Positions 36,254-45,368 of a stretch of 64,000 bases of DNA are shown here, piece after piece. The position numbers and the translations under genes were made by a program. The notes below the pieces were generated by a model. That model was not told the origin of the DNA. It saw nothing but the letters and a program-made list of their open reading frames with translations, and did not search any database. Each line of letters begins with the position of its first letter. The stretch's first letter is position 1. This stretch comes from MFD04580-c1 sp963702995 (GTDB lineage Bacteria > Planctomycetota > Phycisphaerae > Tepidisphaerales > Tepidisphaeraceae), in assembly GCA_963702995.1 (NCBI GenBank), contig OY969783.1, positions 1,302,001-1,366,000 on the forward strand, written 5' to 3'.

Positions 36254-38306
36254 CCCGACCTTCGCAGATTGGGCCCGGCACCGGCCCTGGCGTCGCCAGA
36301 ACGCGGTTTTTTGACGAAGGTCTGCACTACAATTTCTCGTCACTCCCGCTCGCCGGCCAGGGCCGGGGGCGCCGGGGCCTCCGCCTGCCTGATCCGGGGC
36401 GGAGGCTGCGGTGGCAGTTCCATCCCCAGGCACTCCAGGATCATCTTCTGCTCCGGCTCCGGCTCCGTGTGCCGTGGAAGCACCAGCTCCCGTCCGTCCG
36501 CCGTGGGGATGTGAACCTCGACCATCTGAATTCGCGACATCGACTGCAACGCGGCCCGCGGCGTCAGGCCATCGGCCGCCTCCCGCAGTTTCATCCGCAA
36601 CGTCACGCTCAGGCAGTAGCCCAGGAACGCGACCAGGATGTGGGCCTCGACGCGCGACTGCATCTGGTGATGGATCGGACGCAGGTCCAGGTCGCTCTTG
36701 AGCGTCTTGAACGCCTCCTCCACCCGGACCAGTTGCATGTACCACTCCCACAAGACAGGCGCCTTCTTCTCCATCTCCGCCGGGAACTCATCCCACGGGA
36801 TCGAGGCCCGCAGGATGTAGCTGCCGTCCCGCTCCAGCGACGCCTTCCAAGCCGCGCGGTCGAAGGTGCAGGCGAACGTCTGGCGGTTCACCGGCTCGTC
36901 CGCCGCGGGCTCGCGGACTTTCACGAACGACTTGATCCGCCCCGCCTCCTTCTGGAGGACCGCGACCCGCTTGAGCAGTTGGTCGCGTTTGGGCGGGCGC
37001 CGCTTGAGGCGGTTGAGCCCATGCACCAGCTTCTTGAGCTTGCGGCGGCGCATCGCCGTCTCCTTCTTCTGCCGTTGTTGGCTGTGATGCCTGCACATAC
37101 AGCTCCCCTTCCTTCTCCAGCAGCTTGGCCCGCATCCCCTCATGCACGCGTTGCCACGGCTTGCCCAGCAACTCCTTTTCCAGTTGGCCCAGCAGGTGCT
37201 TTGGCGTGCCCACGAGGTAGCCGACTTCATCGCGGCGCATCTGCTCAAGAGTCGCCTGGGTCGGTATGCCCCGGTCCATCACCCACACGCGCCGGGCCTT
37301 GCCGTACATGGATTGGATCTTCTCCAGGAACTCCGCCAGCGTGGTCTTGTCCGACCTGTTCCCCGCCAGCACTTCGTACGCCATCGGCAGGCCCTCGGTG
37401 GTCACCACCAGCGCGATGACCACCTGGCGGCAGTCGGGCCGCTTGTCGCGGCTGTAGCCGTACCTGGCCTTGGGGATCTCCTGACAGCTCCCCTCGAAGT
37501 ACGTGCTGGTCAGGTCGTACAGCAGCACGTCGAAGCTGGCGTCGAACAGCGTCTTCCAGCGTTCGACGAGGAACTGGCAAAGCTCCTGCTTGTGGGGAAG
37601 GACGCGGTCCAGGCAGCGGTACAGCCTGTCCTTGGCCGCCACCGCGAAGCCCAGCCCCAGCAACTCGTCCATCGCGCTGCCCAGGAACCAGCGGCGATGC
37701 ACCGAGAACTCGGTCATCGGGTCACACAGCCGATTCACCGCCAGGACCTGAAGCACCTTGGACCACGGCACGCCGCCGCGATCGCCCCCCAGTTTGCCGT
37801 CCCAGAACGCGCCCAGCCCCAGCTCATCCCACATCCGGCAACCCAGCCAGCAGTCGCCGAAGGAGCGCGGCGCAACAGGCGCATCTCCGCCAGCCGCAGG
37901 GACAGCGCGTTGACCTGATCGTCGGCGATGACCTTGTCGGAGGTGAACAGACAGAGTTGCTCGCATCGGTCATTCTCCTCATCGAAGACCTCGACGATCT
38001 TGCGCCAAGCGGCTTCCTGACTGTCGCTGATCTCGCCGAGGTAGAGCACCTGCCGCTGCGCCGGCGGCCCGCCGGCCACCCGACGCGACTCGACGATGCT
38101 CCAGTACTGGTGGAGCTTGCCGTCCTTCTTCCGTTCATGGCAGCGCAGGAACATGGTCCCGGACAACTATCAAATCCTGGGGACCGGGATCAATGGGGTA
38201 GGTCTGCACTACACGGCTTTGGCGGCGGGAACCCTCGCAGAAGCGACGGGAACGCGGAAAGTGGGCCAAAAATTCGCGAAGAATGAACCAATGTGCGAAG
38301 GTTGGG
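36254..38306 (-). mobile_element. IS1634-type insertion sequence (2053 bp) with TTAG duplication
   Basis: Terminal inverted repeats of 19 bp, CCCGACCTTCGCAGATTGG (36254-36272) and the complement of CCAATGTGCGAAGGTTGGG (38288-38306), match at 17 positions. TTAG flanks both ends (36250-36253 and 38307-38310). The element carries one transposase gene on the minus strand. It inserted into the right end of MITE-like element A. Confidence 0.88.
36340..38154 (-). pseudogene. IS1634 family DDE transposase, frame broken twice
   Basis: A transposase of about 605 codons. From the ATG at 38154 it begins MFLRCHERKKDGKLHQYWSI and VLYLGEISDSQ, the standard N-terminus of this family. One missing base near 37865 and one surplus base near 37085 give three frame segments. 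The catalytic acids are recognisable: Asp in LLYDLTSTYFEG, Asp in RVWVMDRGIPT and Glu in LVRVEEAFKTLKSDLD. It would cut and paste the IS. Two compensating indels leave the two outer segments in the same frame, so the product is disrupted as sequenced. Because many host genes here also carry indels, this may be artefact rather than inactivation. Confidence 0.85.
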
Positions 38307-38309
38307 TTA

Positions 38310-38527
38310 GCACTACAGCGCTACCTGGCGAATCGCGGCCTAACGAAGAAGGCAAAATCCGAAGCCCGAAATCCGAAGGAATGACCAAGCGGAAAGAAAA
38401 AAACCGATGAAAGCGGATGCGGCAGGGGAGCCTTTTCCGCTTCGTCTTCTTTTCTGCTTCTTTGGGATTTCGTGCTTCGGATTTCTCTTTTTTGGCAAGG
38501 CTTTACGGCTGTTCAGCGCTGTAGTGC
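38310..38527. mobile_element. MITE-like element B with perfect 13-bp terminal inverted repeats
   Basis: A 218-bp element bounded by GCACTACAGCGCT (38310-38322) and AGCGCTGTAGTGC (38515-38527), flanked by TA at 38308-38309 and 38528-38529. Inside is a long imperfect hairpin (38354-38374 against 38465-38484) with the AATCCGAAGC motif. It lies in the toxin gene at codon Leu7 and was the first element to insert. Confidence 0.82.
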
Positions 38528-38964
38528 TAGACACGGGCCCGCTTGGACTGTTGATGCAACGGAAAGGTGTGGAGGTGGCAGACCGCTGCCGGCGATGGGT
38601 CGCGGACCAAATTCGTCACGGCAGCGTGGTCATCGTCCCGGAAATCGCAGACTATGAAGTCCGGCGCGAACTGTTGCGACTCGACCTGACGTCGGCACTT
38701 GGCCGCCTCAATGCGTTCAACGGCGCGAGCCCGAAGCGTTACCTCGCCATTACGACCGCCTCGATTCGGCGTGCGGCCGATTTCTGGTCGGACGTACGAA
38801 AGGCCGGGCTACCGACGGCGCATCCGAAGGCGCTTGACGGGGACGTGATCCTTGCGGCGCAAGCCATGACCTCAGCATGGGCGAAGAGTAATTTCGTGAT
38901 CGCGACCTCTAACCCAGGCCACCTCTCTCGATTCGCACCCGCGAAAGATTGGCCCACGATCTAA
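38407..38964 (+). CDS. PIN-domain open frame with hydrophobic leader derived from MITE-like element B
   Basis: An open frame of 185 codons. Its first 40 codons lie in element B and encode a basic start, then a strongly hydrophobic stretch (LLFCFFGISCFGFLFFGKAL). At 38530 it enters the toxin remnant with VVLDTGPLGLLMQRKG, so the first PIN strand is rebuilt from mobile DNA (VVL in place of VIFL). The PIN catalytic acids remain. GGAAAG lies upstream of the ATG at 38407. It may be translated as a membrane-tethered PIN protein, or be an inert remnant; the sequence cannot decide. See the split toxin entry for the original gene. Confidence 0.5.
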   Translation: MKADAAGEPFPLRLLFCFFGISCFGFLFFGKALRLFSAVVLDTGPLGLLMQRKGVEVADRCRRWVADQIRHGSVVIVPEIADYEVRRELLRLDLTSALGRLNAFNGASPKRYLAITTASIRRAADFWSDVRKAGLPTAHPKALDGDVILAAQAMTSAWAKSNFVIATSNPGHLSRFAPAKDWPTI

Positions 38965-38999
38965 GCGAAGAGCTGCGTCGCCCATCGTCACGACATCCC

Positions 39000-40121
39000 T
39001 CACCGCGGATCGGCGGGCGATTTCTCGAGGCTCGACTCGAAGCCCGGAGTCGCGCGGACCTCGAACCTTTCCCCAACTCGGATGATGAAAATTGCCGCGA
39101 TCCCGTCTCGGGTCGCCAGGGCATATCCCTCGTCCGGCGCCAGCACCATGAGGGCGGTCGCCAGGGCGTCGGCGGTCATGCCGCGCGGGTGCCGGACACT
39201 GACCGACGCGAGGCGGTGCGTCACGGGGCGGCCGGTGGCCGGGTCGATCTCGTGGCAATAGCGCACGCCGCCGCTCTCAAAGAAGTTGCGGTAGTCGCCC
39301 GAGGTTGACAGCGAAGCGTCGTGCAACGCGGTCCGGAGCATGACACGGCGGAGATCGGGCGTCGGCGTCTCGATACCGACTTGCCAGGGCTCGCCTCGGC
39401 AGATCCCGTGGGCACGCAGTTCGCCGCCGATCGCAACCAAGTGGTTGGGCAGGCCAAGGGAGATGAGCCCGCGGGAGACTTCGTCGGCCGCGTACCCTTT
39501 GGCGATTGCGCCCAGGTCGATCGCCATCTCGGGGTCGGACTTTCAAAGCGCCGGCGGAGAAGCCCGGAACTCAAGCCGGCGACAGCCGACGTGCGATCGG
39601 GCGGCGGCGATGGCCGCGTCGCTGGGGATTTGCCCTCGCTCGAGCACAGGATTCGGGCCAAAACCCCAAAGCTCGACGAGCGGCTCAACGGTGATGTCGA
39701 ACGCCCCGCCGCTGACGTCGCTGATTCGCTGTGCTTCGGCGACCACCTCGACCAGGTCTGGCGGAACATCAAACCAGTCGGCGTCACGATATCGGTTGAA
39801 TCGCGAAACGGCCGATTCGGGCTTGTAGATCGACAGGTCCGCGTCGAGCCGAATGAGCAGCCCGGCGATCTGCTGCGTGAGCTGCGCTTCGGTCATCCCC
39901 TCGGGAAGGTGCGGCACCTTCACCGACCAGGATCCGCCCATGATCGAGCCGCCGACGGACACGAGGCCGGGGCTTGAGAGATGTGCTTCCTTGGGAGCCC
40001 CTGCGACTGGCACGCGCCGCGCGCGGTAGGTGAATGCGGCCGCCGCAAGCAGCAGCGCCGCCGCCGCGATCGGCGAGACGAAACGGGCGATCGGCCGCGA
40101 AGCGGCGCCGGCGACGTTCAT
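39000..40121 (-). pseudogene. apbE: ApbE-like FAD:protein FMN transferase with an in-frame TGA
   Basis: A protein of about 373 codons in one frame. The N-terminal membrane anchor (FVSPIAAAALLLAAAAFTY) is followed by the ApbE pattern: IMGGSWSVKVPHLPEG, LDADLSIYKPESAVSRFNRY, VSGGAFDITVEPLVELWGFG, MAIDLGAIAKGYAADEVSRG and YCHEIDPATGRPVTHRLASV. An in-frame TGA at 39543-39545, between PPAL and KSDPE, interrupts it. CGA (Arg) would need only one base change. ApbE enzymes attach FMN to threonine or serine of flavoprotein subunits in the envelope. A plausible client with an FMN-binding domain is at 52740. Its start overlaps the holA stop by four bases, so the two are co-transcribed. Confidence 0.85.
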
Positions 40122-41110
40122 CCCAGGCCCGCGCCCATCTGAAGAATGAACCGCTCCACGTTGGTCACCGCGTCGCCCACGCCGGATTTAGAGTGATGGT
40201 CCACCTGGGCCAGAAGGTCGAGGGCCCGGGCGTGGCCCGAGCGGCCGAGCGCCTCGGCGGTTTTGGTGAACTGCGGCAGCCGGTCCTTGTACTTCCATGC
40301 GAGCTTGCCGGCGACCGCGCCGCCGCGGCCGGCCGCCAGGAGCATGTTCACCTCCTCAAGCCAGATCGCCAGCCAGGTGACCGCGCGAAACTCGGCCGAC
40401 GGGTCGGCCTGGATCAGTTCGCGCCACCGCCGCATCGCCTCGGCCGGGCGGCCGGCTGCCAGCTCGTTGGTCATGTCCCACATCTGCCGCTCGCGCTGGA
40501 AGGAGACCGTCGCGTTGACCATTCCGGCATGGATGCGGCCGCCGTCGGACATGATCGCCAGCCGGGCGATCTCGTTATCCAAACGCCCCAGGTCATTGCC
40601 GAGGAGGTCGGCCAGCTCGGCGGCGGCGTCGGGGTCTACGGTCGCCCGGTGCGCCATGCGCGCCTGCTCGATGACCCAACGGGCGATGTCCCGCGGGCTG
40701 GTGGGGGCGTCGCAGGCAACGACGCGGCCGACCTTGGCGATCAACTTGGAAATGCGTTGGTTGCCCGGGAGGCTTGGCACCCGCAAAATGAGCACGCCGC
40801 TGGTCGAGGGGTGTTGCAGATAGTCTTCGAGTTGCTCACGATAGCGGGTAATGAACGCGTCGGCGTTGCGGACCAGGACCGTCTTGCCGCTGCCGAACAT
40901 CGCGTAGCTGCGCAGCTCGTCAAGCACTTCCGCCAGATCGGCGCGCTCGCCATCGACGTCAATCCGCTGGGTATCGGGCGGGAGCTGGGCCAGCACGTCG
41001 TTGAGGCGGGCGAGCTGAAGGAAGGCGTCCGCGCCCACCAGCGCATACACAGGCGGAGGGCCGCCGGCTGGGGCCGCGGCGGTTGTGGAGCGGGGTGTAG
41101 CCTTGGCCAT
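40118..41110 (-). CDS. holA: DNA polymerase III delta subunit
   Basis: A clamp-loader subunit of 330 residues. After a Pro/Ala-rich N-terminus it shows PVYALVGADAFLQLARLNDVL, LRSYAMFGSGKTVLVRNADAF, the domain III-type pattern AAAELADLLGNDLGRLDNEIARLAI and the C-terminal helical collar region (RQMWDMTNELAAGRPAEAMRRW, PQFTKTAEALGRSG). The delta subunit opens the beta sliding clamp during replication. The spacing and motifs are normal for the HolA family, and the gene is intact. Downstream, apbE overlaps it by four bases (ATGA). The start at 41110 gives MAKATPRST and has no competing upstream start. Confidence 0.92.
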   Translation of the reverse strand: MAKATPRSTTAAAPAGGPPPVYALVGADAFLQLARLNDVLAQLPPDTQRIDVDGERADLAEVLDELRSYAMFGSGKTVLVRNADAFITRYREQLEDYLQHPSTSGVLILRVPSLPGNQRISKLIAKVGRVVACDAPTSPRDIARWVIEQARMAHRATVDPDAAAELADLLGNDLGRLDNEIARLAIMSDGGRIHAGMVNATVSFQRERQMWDMTNELAAGRPAEAMRRWRELIQADPSAEFRAVTWLAIWLEEVNMLLAAGRGGAVAGKLAWKYKDRLPQFTKTAEALGRSGHARALDLLAQVDHHSKSGVGDAVTNVERFILQMGAGLG

Positions 41111-41310
41111 GCGTCCTGTCTATGCTGGAATTTTTGCCGAGTCAAACGAACCGCCGCGCCTCGGGCCTCGTTTCTCACGTGGGGCACAAATCGGCTCGAT
41201 TTTATCGGGCCTGCAAGCCGATCTTTCGCTAGAGCACATGGGTCGATCGCGTTGGAGAGCCCTCTCATGCGGGCTGGACCGAGAGTGACGCTGCGGGCCT
41301 TGGAGACATT

Positions 41311-42060
41311 ATGACGCATCCGTTTTCGGCGTTCTGCGATGACTTCTACGTGAACATGCGCCTCGGGTCTCAGCTCGCCCTGCCGAACCAGCGCGACACC
41401 CTGCTCCACTTTTTCGAGCGCGTTCAGAAGGGCTTCCCGAACCTGACACGCTTCCGCAAGAACGACGCGAACGAATTCAATCTTGAAGAGGATCGCACCG
41501 GCGGCGGCTACCGCTGGGTGAGCCTCGAGCCGCGCCGGCTGACCAGCGGCCACGTGAACCCGTCGAGCATCGAAGAGGCGCTGAAGCTCCACACCCTGTT
41601 GCTCGATATGGCCCCCCATCATCTGGGCCTGAGTCCGATTGAAATCGATTATCTGGATGTGCTGTTCGGCTTTGACCTCACCTTTGGCGGCAACCACGAC
41701 GAGATCATCGCCGACAGCCTCTTCAGCGAATCGCCGCTCGCCTGCCTGACCGAAGAGAAGGGGGCCAAGGCCGTCGATTTCCAGCCGACCGTCACCGTCG
41801 CCCTGAGCGACGACTGCCGCCTCCAGGCCCGCATCGACGTCGTCACGCGGACCAACAGCTATCAGGTCCGAACCGGCGACTACAGCGACGACGTCATCAG
41901 CGTCTACCTCATCGTCCGCCGCTATTGGGGGGACCGCCCCAAGGCCCCCATGGAAGAGATGTTCGCCACCATGACCCAGCGGGCCGAATCCCTCTGCACG
42001 AGCCACATCATCCCCAAGCTGCTGCGGCCGATCTCGTCAGCGATCGCCTCGCGCTCGTAG
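41311..42060 (+). CDS. Conserved hypothetical protein, 249 residues
   Basis: An intact cytoplasmic-looking protein without signal peptide or membrane helix. Notable segments are HPFSAFCDDFYVNMRLGSQL at the N-terminus, EALKLHTLLLDMAPHHLGLS, IEIDYLDVLFGFDLTFGGNH and RTGDYSDDVISVYLIVRRYW. The regular hydrophobic patterning and clean GC3 bias indicate a real gene. I do not recognise the family. It is transcribed divergently from holA across a 200-base gap. Confidence 0.75.
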   Translation: MTHPFSAFCDDFYVNMRLGSQLALPNQRDTLLHFFERVQKGFPNLTRFRKNDANEFNLEEDRTGGGYRWVSLEPRRLTSGHVNPSSIEEALKLHTLLLDMAPHHLGLSPIEIDYLDVLFGFDLTFGGNHDEIIADSLFSESPLACLTEEKGAKAVDFQPTVTVALSDDCRLQARIDVVTRTNSYQVRTGDYSDDVISVYLIVRRYWGDRPKAPMEEMFATMTQRAESLCTSHIIPKLLRPISSAIASRS

Positions 42061-42276
42061 CCGACGGGCGCGAACAAGAGCTTTGCCCGCGGCGCCCAGC
42101 GAACCGCGACGCTGACAGAGCGGCCGGGCTACATTGGCGCGAGGCGTCCGTCGGTATCACAGCCAAAGCCGCAAAGGCCGGGGACCGCTTCCTAACGCGC
42201 GCGGCTCGCGGGTGGCCCGCGCGGCCAATAAGCGGCGCACGTGTGCGGGCGGGCGTCGTCGGCTAGAATCCGAACG

Positions 42277-42525
42277 ATGCTCCCGCCCGATCCATCGTCG
42301 CCCGACGCCGCGCCGCCGACGCTGCTTTCTGAGGCCGCCGAACGTTCGGCGAATCTCCTGATTCAGCTCCAACGCGACCTGGCGGAACTGGACGCCATGC
42401 TTGCGGCGCCGGTCCAATCCGGGCCTCATCTGTCGAACGATGACCTCACAGGTGGCCGGGCCGCACTCGAACGCGTTGTCGCAGCGACCCGCGAGCTTAA
42501 CGCTGCCTTGAACGACCGGCGGTGA
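42277..42525 (+). CDS. Small coiled-coil hypothetical protein
   Basis: An 82-residue protein starting at the ATG at 42277, which lies near the promoter-like GCTAGAATCC. A Pro-rich N-terminus is followed by a helical, leucine-patterned body (AAERSANLLIQLQRDLAELD, LERVVAATRELNAALNDR). The earlier in-frame start at 42241 adds only Arg-rich residues and is rejected. No family is recognised; the short gap to the next gene suggests an operon with it. Confidence 0.55.
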   Translation: MLPPDPSSPDAAPPTLLSEAAERSANLLIQLQRDLAELDAMLAAPVQSGPHLSNDDLTGGRAALERVVAATRELNAALNDRR

Positions 42526-42568
42526 AGGATTCCCGGCGACGCACGCGGCCAACTTGAGATGAAGTCGC

Positions 42569-43213
42569 ATGACCCCTTCCTTGGACGATGGTGATTTAAG
42601 TTCAGACGCCGCTTCCGCCGCGCCTGGCTCGCTGGGTTCGGCGCCCGCCGAAACCACCGCAGAGCCGGCGCCCCCTGGCGAGATGATCGCCCGGCCGGCG
42701 CGACACTTCCGCTTGGCCCGCTACACCATGACGTTCGTCCTGGTCGTCTACGGATTGTGGTCCTATCGGGACGGGTTCATCGCATGGCCGCAAGAGCAGC
42801 GGCAGGCTGAAGAGTTGGAAAAGAAGGGGCAGCACCCGGAATACAAGCCGCACAACCCCCTCAGCATCTTGATCAATCAGATTCTGGCTTTGGCACTGCC
42901 GCCCCTGGGCATCTATATCCTCTGGGCCGCACTCTATGAATCGCGGGGCCAGTATCGCCTGGCGGATGGCATCCTCGAGGTCCCCGGCCATCCGCCGGTG
43001 CCACTGGATGCCATCCGCGAAATCGATAAGGCGAAGTGGGACCGAAAGGGGATCGCCTATCTCACCTACGAGCTTGCCGACTCCCAAACCGGCCGCATCA
43101 AGATCGATGATGATCGGTACGAGCAAGCGACAACCGACGCGATCATCCGACAGATAGAAGAGTCGATGCTCGCCAGCACCGAGCCCGACCCGTCAGACGA
43201 ACCTCAACGGTGA
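42569..43213 (+). CDS. Hypothetical membrane protein with two transmembrane segments
   Basis: A 214-residue protein. A low-complexity Ala/Pro-rich N-terminus of about 45 residues precedes a first helix (YTMTFVLVVYGLWSY), a charged loop (EEQRQAEELEKKG-like), and a second helix (LINQILALALPPLGIYILWA). The C-terminal cytoplasmic part (GILEVPGHPPVPLDAIREID, IDDDRYEQATTDAIIRQIEE) resembles a small PH-like membrane-associated domain. Function unknown. It converges with the large minus-strand gene at 43204, overlapping it by ten bases. Confidence 0.72.
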   Translation: MTPSLDDGDLSSDAASAAPGSLGSAPAETTAEPAPPGEMIARPARHFRLARYTMTFVLVVYGLWSYRDGFIAWPQEQRQAEELEKKGQHPEYKPHNPLSILINQILALALPPLGIYILWAALYESRGQYRLADGILEVPGHPPVPLDAIREIDKAKWDRKGIAYLTYELADSQTGRIKIDDDRYEQATTDAIIRQIEESMLASTEPDPSDEPQR

Positions 43214-45368
43214 CCGCCCGCCGCACCGCCGCCGCCGGCCCCCCCGCCACCACCGGCCGCCCCGCCACCGCCTTCCGCCGCGTGGCCGCCTCCAGCGGCC
43301 GCACCGCCTGTAGAGCCGCCGCCATGCGAGACGACCCCTCCGCCGCCTGACGAATGGACTGCCGCTCCGCCGCCCGACGGGGCACCGCCGCCACCGCCAC
43401 CCGCCGCACCGCCGCCTCCACCCCCACCGCTGGAAACGCCCCCACCGCTGGAAACGCCCCCGCCGCTGGAAACGCCGCCGCCGCTGGAAACGCCGCCGCC
43501 GCCACTCACTGGCCCGCCCGACGGAATCGATCGAACAGGCGAAGCGGGCGCGGGATTGATCGGCCGGAAGGCCCCAGGCTCCCCTTGCGGCGACGCGGCC
43601 GCGACACCGTTCGCATTAGCCGGCGACGCGACCGAGCCACCCGAGCCGCGCACCGTCAACGGCGCGCTGTGGCCGGCGGCGGAGACATCCGCCCTGGGGT
43701 TGACGACGAACGGCACGCTCGGCCGTGCGACGGTCTCGGCGTTCGCCGCCCCGTTCCCGGCCGCCGGGGCGGCGGCCGCGTTGTTCGAGGTACGGAGCGG
43801 CACCCGCGCGCCGTTCGCCGGCGCCGCGATCGCATGCCGTGCGGGGACCGGGACGACGGCCGTAGCGCTGGCCGCCGATACGTTCAACGGGTGAGAGACC
43901 GTGCCGATCGCGCTCGCCCCTTGCCCGATGGCCGGGGTGATGGCCGTCGGGCTGATGCCCGGGTGGGCGCCCGTCAGCCCATCCGGCGACGACTGGGCCG
44001 CGGTATAGAAACCGTAACTTCCGGGATGCCGCGGGCCGCCGACGCCGCCGTGGGACGGGCCATGATCATGGTCATGCCGCCCGATCCGGTTCCGGTCCAC
44101 GTAGACGACAGGGTATTCCCACCGGGGGCAATACGGGCCGTAGAAGAACGGAAGATCGGCATATGCATATCCCCAACCGGGGCCATAGTACGCATCCGAG
44201 TACTGCCGGGACTGCTGGTTCTGATCGTACAACCGTGCGGCATCGAGCTCCGCCTGACGCGCCTGGAGTTCCTGGGCGACCAGCTCACGCATCCGCTCGC
44301 GGTCAACGACCGAGTCGTCCAGCGTTCCGGTCGATGCCTGATTGGGCGCCGGCTGCTCGGCCCCGCCGGCCTGGGCGGCCGATTGTTTTCGGGCGGCGTC
44401 CAGCGCGACGACCAGGCTTCGCTTCATCTCGGTGTGAGGGACGGCGGCCCCGATCACGCCGTCTTTCCCCAGCGTCAGGACGATGTAGAACGTCGCGCTC
44501 GGGTCGAGGGTCAGGTCGTCCAGCTCCGCCTCGGGAGGCCGCCCCGCGACTTCGCCGGCCGGGCCGGTCGTCGGTGCGGCCCCGGCAACGGGCTCCGTCG
44601 TCGCGGGGGCGGCGGGCGTCAACGCGGCCGCTCCCGACGGCTGCGTGGCACTGCCCGGCGCGGGCGATCTCCGATCGGACGGAAGCCGAGGCATGTCGGA
44701 CAGGACGCGGGCGTAGAAGGTCGTATCCAGCCGGCTATCAAACCCCTCGAACGCGAGGGCCGTCATCGCCTGCGGGCCCGCGGGCTTGCCGTCGGCCGCC
44801 GGTTCGCGATACGTGGCAACGGTCAGGAACGCCACGTCCCCCGGCCGGTTCATCAGTCCCTGCGTCAGCTTCGGCACCAGATCGCTTAGCCCGCGGTTGA
44901 GCTGCGCTCGGAGCTCCGGGACCTCTATTTTCGCGTAGATGGGCTCGACGGCGGCCTTCCAGTCGATCTCCTGCTTCAAGGCCTGATCGACGGATGCGAG
45001 CGAGCGCGGCGCGATGGCAAGGCCGGACTGCGGCGCCTGATTGCCCGGGCCAGACGGCGACGCGGCGCCGGGAGCGCCGGCCGGCGCGAACGGCTCAACC
45101 GGAGCGGGCGTCGCTGGTCCGACAGCGGCCGCCGTCGATTCATTCACAGCCCGGCGCAAATCCGCCTCGCCACCGGTCTCGGCGACCGCGGTCCGAGTCG
45201 TCGGCATGGCGGGCCGATCCGACTTCAGCGTTGGCGCGGCGCGGCCAGAGTGGTTTCAGGTCGTGCCGGCGCATCAACCGCGGAAGAAAGCGGCTCGGCG
45301 CAGGCGCCCAGCACAAACGGGCAAGCGATCGCGGCCGCGGACACCAATGCCTGATGGATTGACTTCAT
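43204..45368 (-). pseudogene. Large low-complexity lipoprotein, one frameshift near the N-terminus
   Basis: A protein of about 721 codons. From the ATG at 45368, with GGAGGAAA upstream, a lipoprotein signal peptide (ALVSAAAIACPFVLGAC) is encoded. One missing base near 45230 shifts to the frame continuing MPTTRTAVAETGGEADLRRA. The middle holds an uncharacterised domain (IDWKAAVEPIYAKIEVPELRA, DVAFLTVATYREP, TFYIVLTLGKDGVIGAAVPH), then a Tyr/Gly/His-rich stretch (YYGPGWGYAYADLPFFYGPY). The C-terminal third is Gly/Ser-rich with tandem GGGVSS units. It is probably an exposed envelope protein. The long plus-strand frame over it is a shadow. Confidence 0.65.
43425..43503 (-). repeat. Tandem 15-bp repeats encoding GGGVSS units
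   Basis: About five copies of a 15-base unit (CCGCTGGAAACGCC-type on the plus strand) encode repeated Gly-Gly-Gly-Val-Ser-Ser near the C-terminus of the large lipoprotein. A likely site of copy-number variation. Confidence 0.7.

Larger units (their letters stand above)
36080..38964 (+). pseudogene. VapC-like PIN-domain toxin gene split by three nested mobile elements
   Basis: The first seven codons (MSQVIFL) lie at 36080-36100, overlapping the antitoxin stop. The remainder resumes at 38530 with DTGPLGLLMQRKG and runs to 38964. Removing 36101-38529, which leaves one TA, rejoins the frame exactly as MSQVIFLDTGPLGLL, the canonical PIN N-terminus. Acidic residues of the PIN site are visible: Asp in LDTGPLG, Glu in VPEIADYEVRREL and Asp in ALDGDVILAAQAM. 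The intact product would be about 151 residues, a single-strand ribonuclease toxin by family. The inserted DNA comprises MITE-like element A, an IS1634-type element and MITE-like element B. Confidence 0.88.

Noticed and set aside
36318..38213. Direct repeat AGGTCTGCACTACA at 36318 and 38200, first taken as the IS target duplication
   Set aside because: Both copies lie inside the IS, interior to the inverted repeats at 36254 and 38306; the true duplication is TTAG.
39543..39545. TGA in ApbE considered as selenocysteine
   Set aside because: ApbE proteins have no cysteine or selenocysteine at this site, and no SECIS-like hairpin is evident directly downstream.
43354..44889. Plus-strand open frame over the large lipoprotein
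   Set aside because: Composition is Arg-rich without motifs, and the minus strand encodes a signal peptide with a ribosome-binding site.
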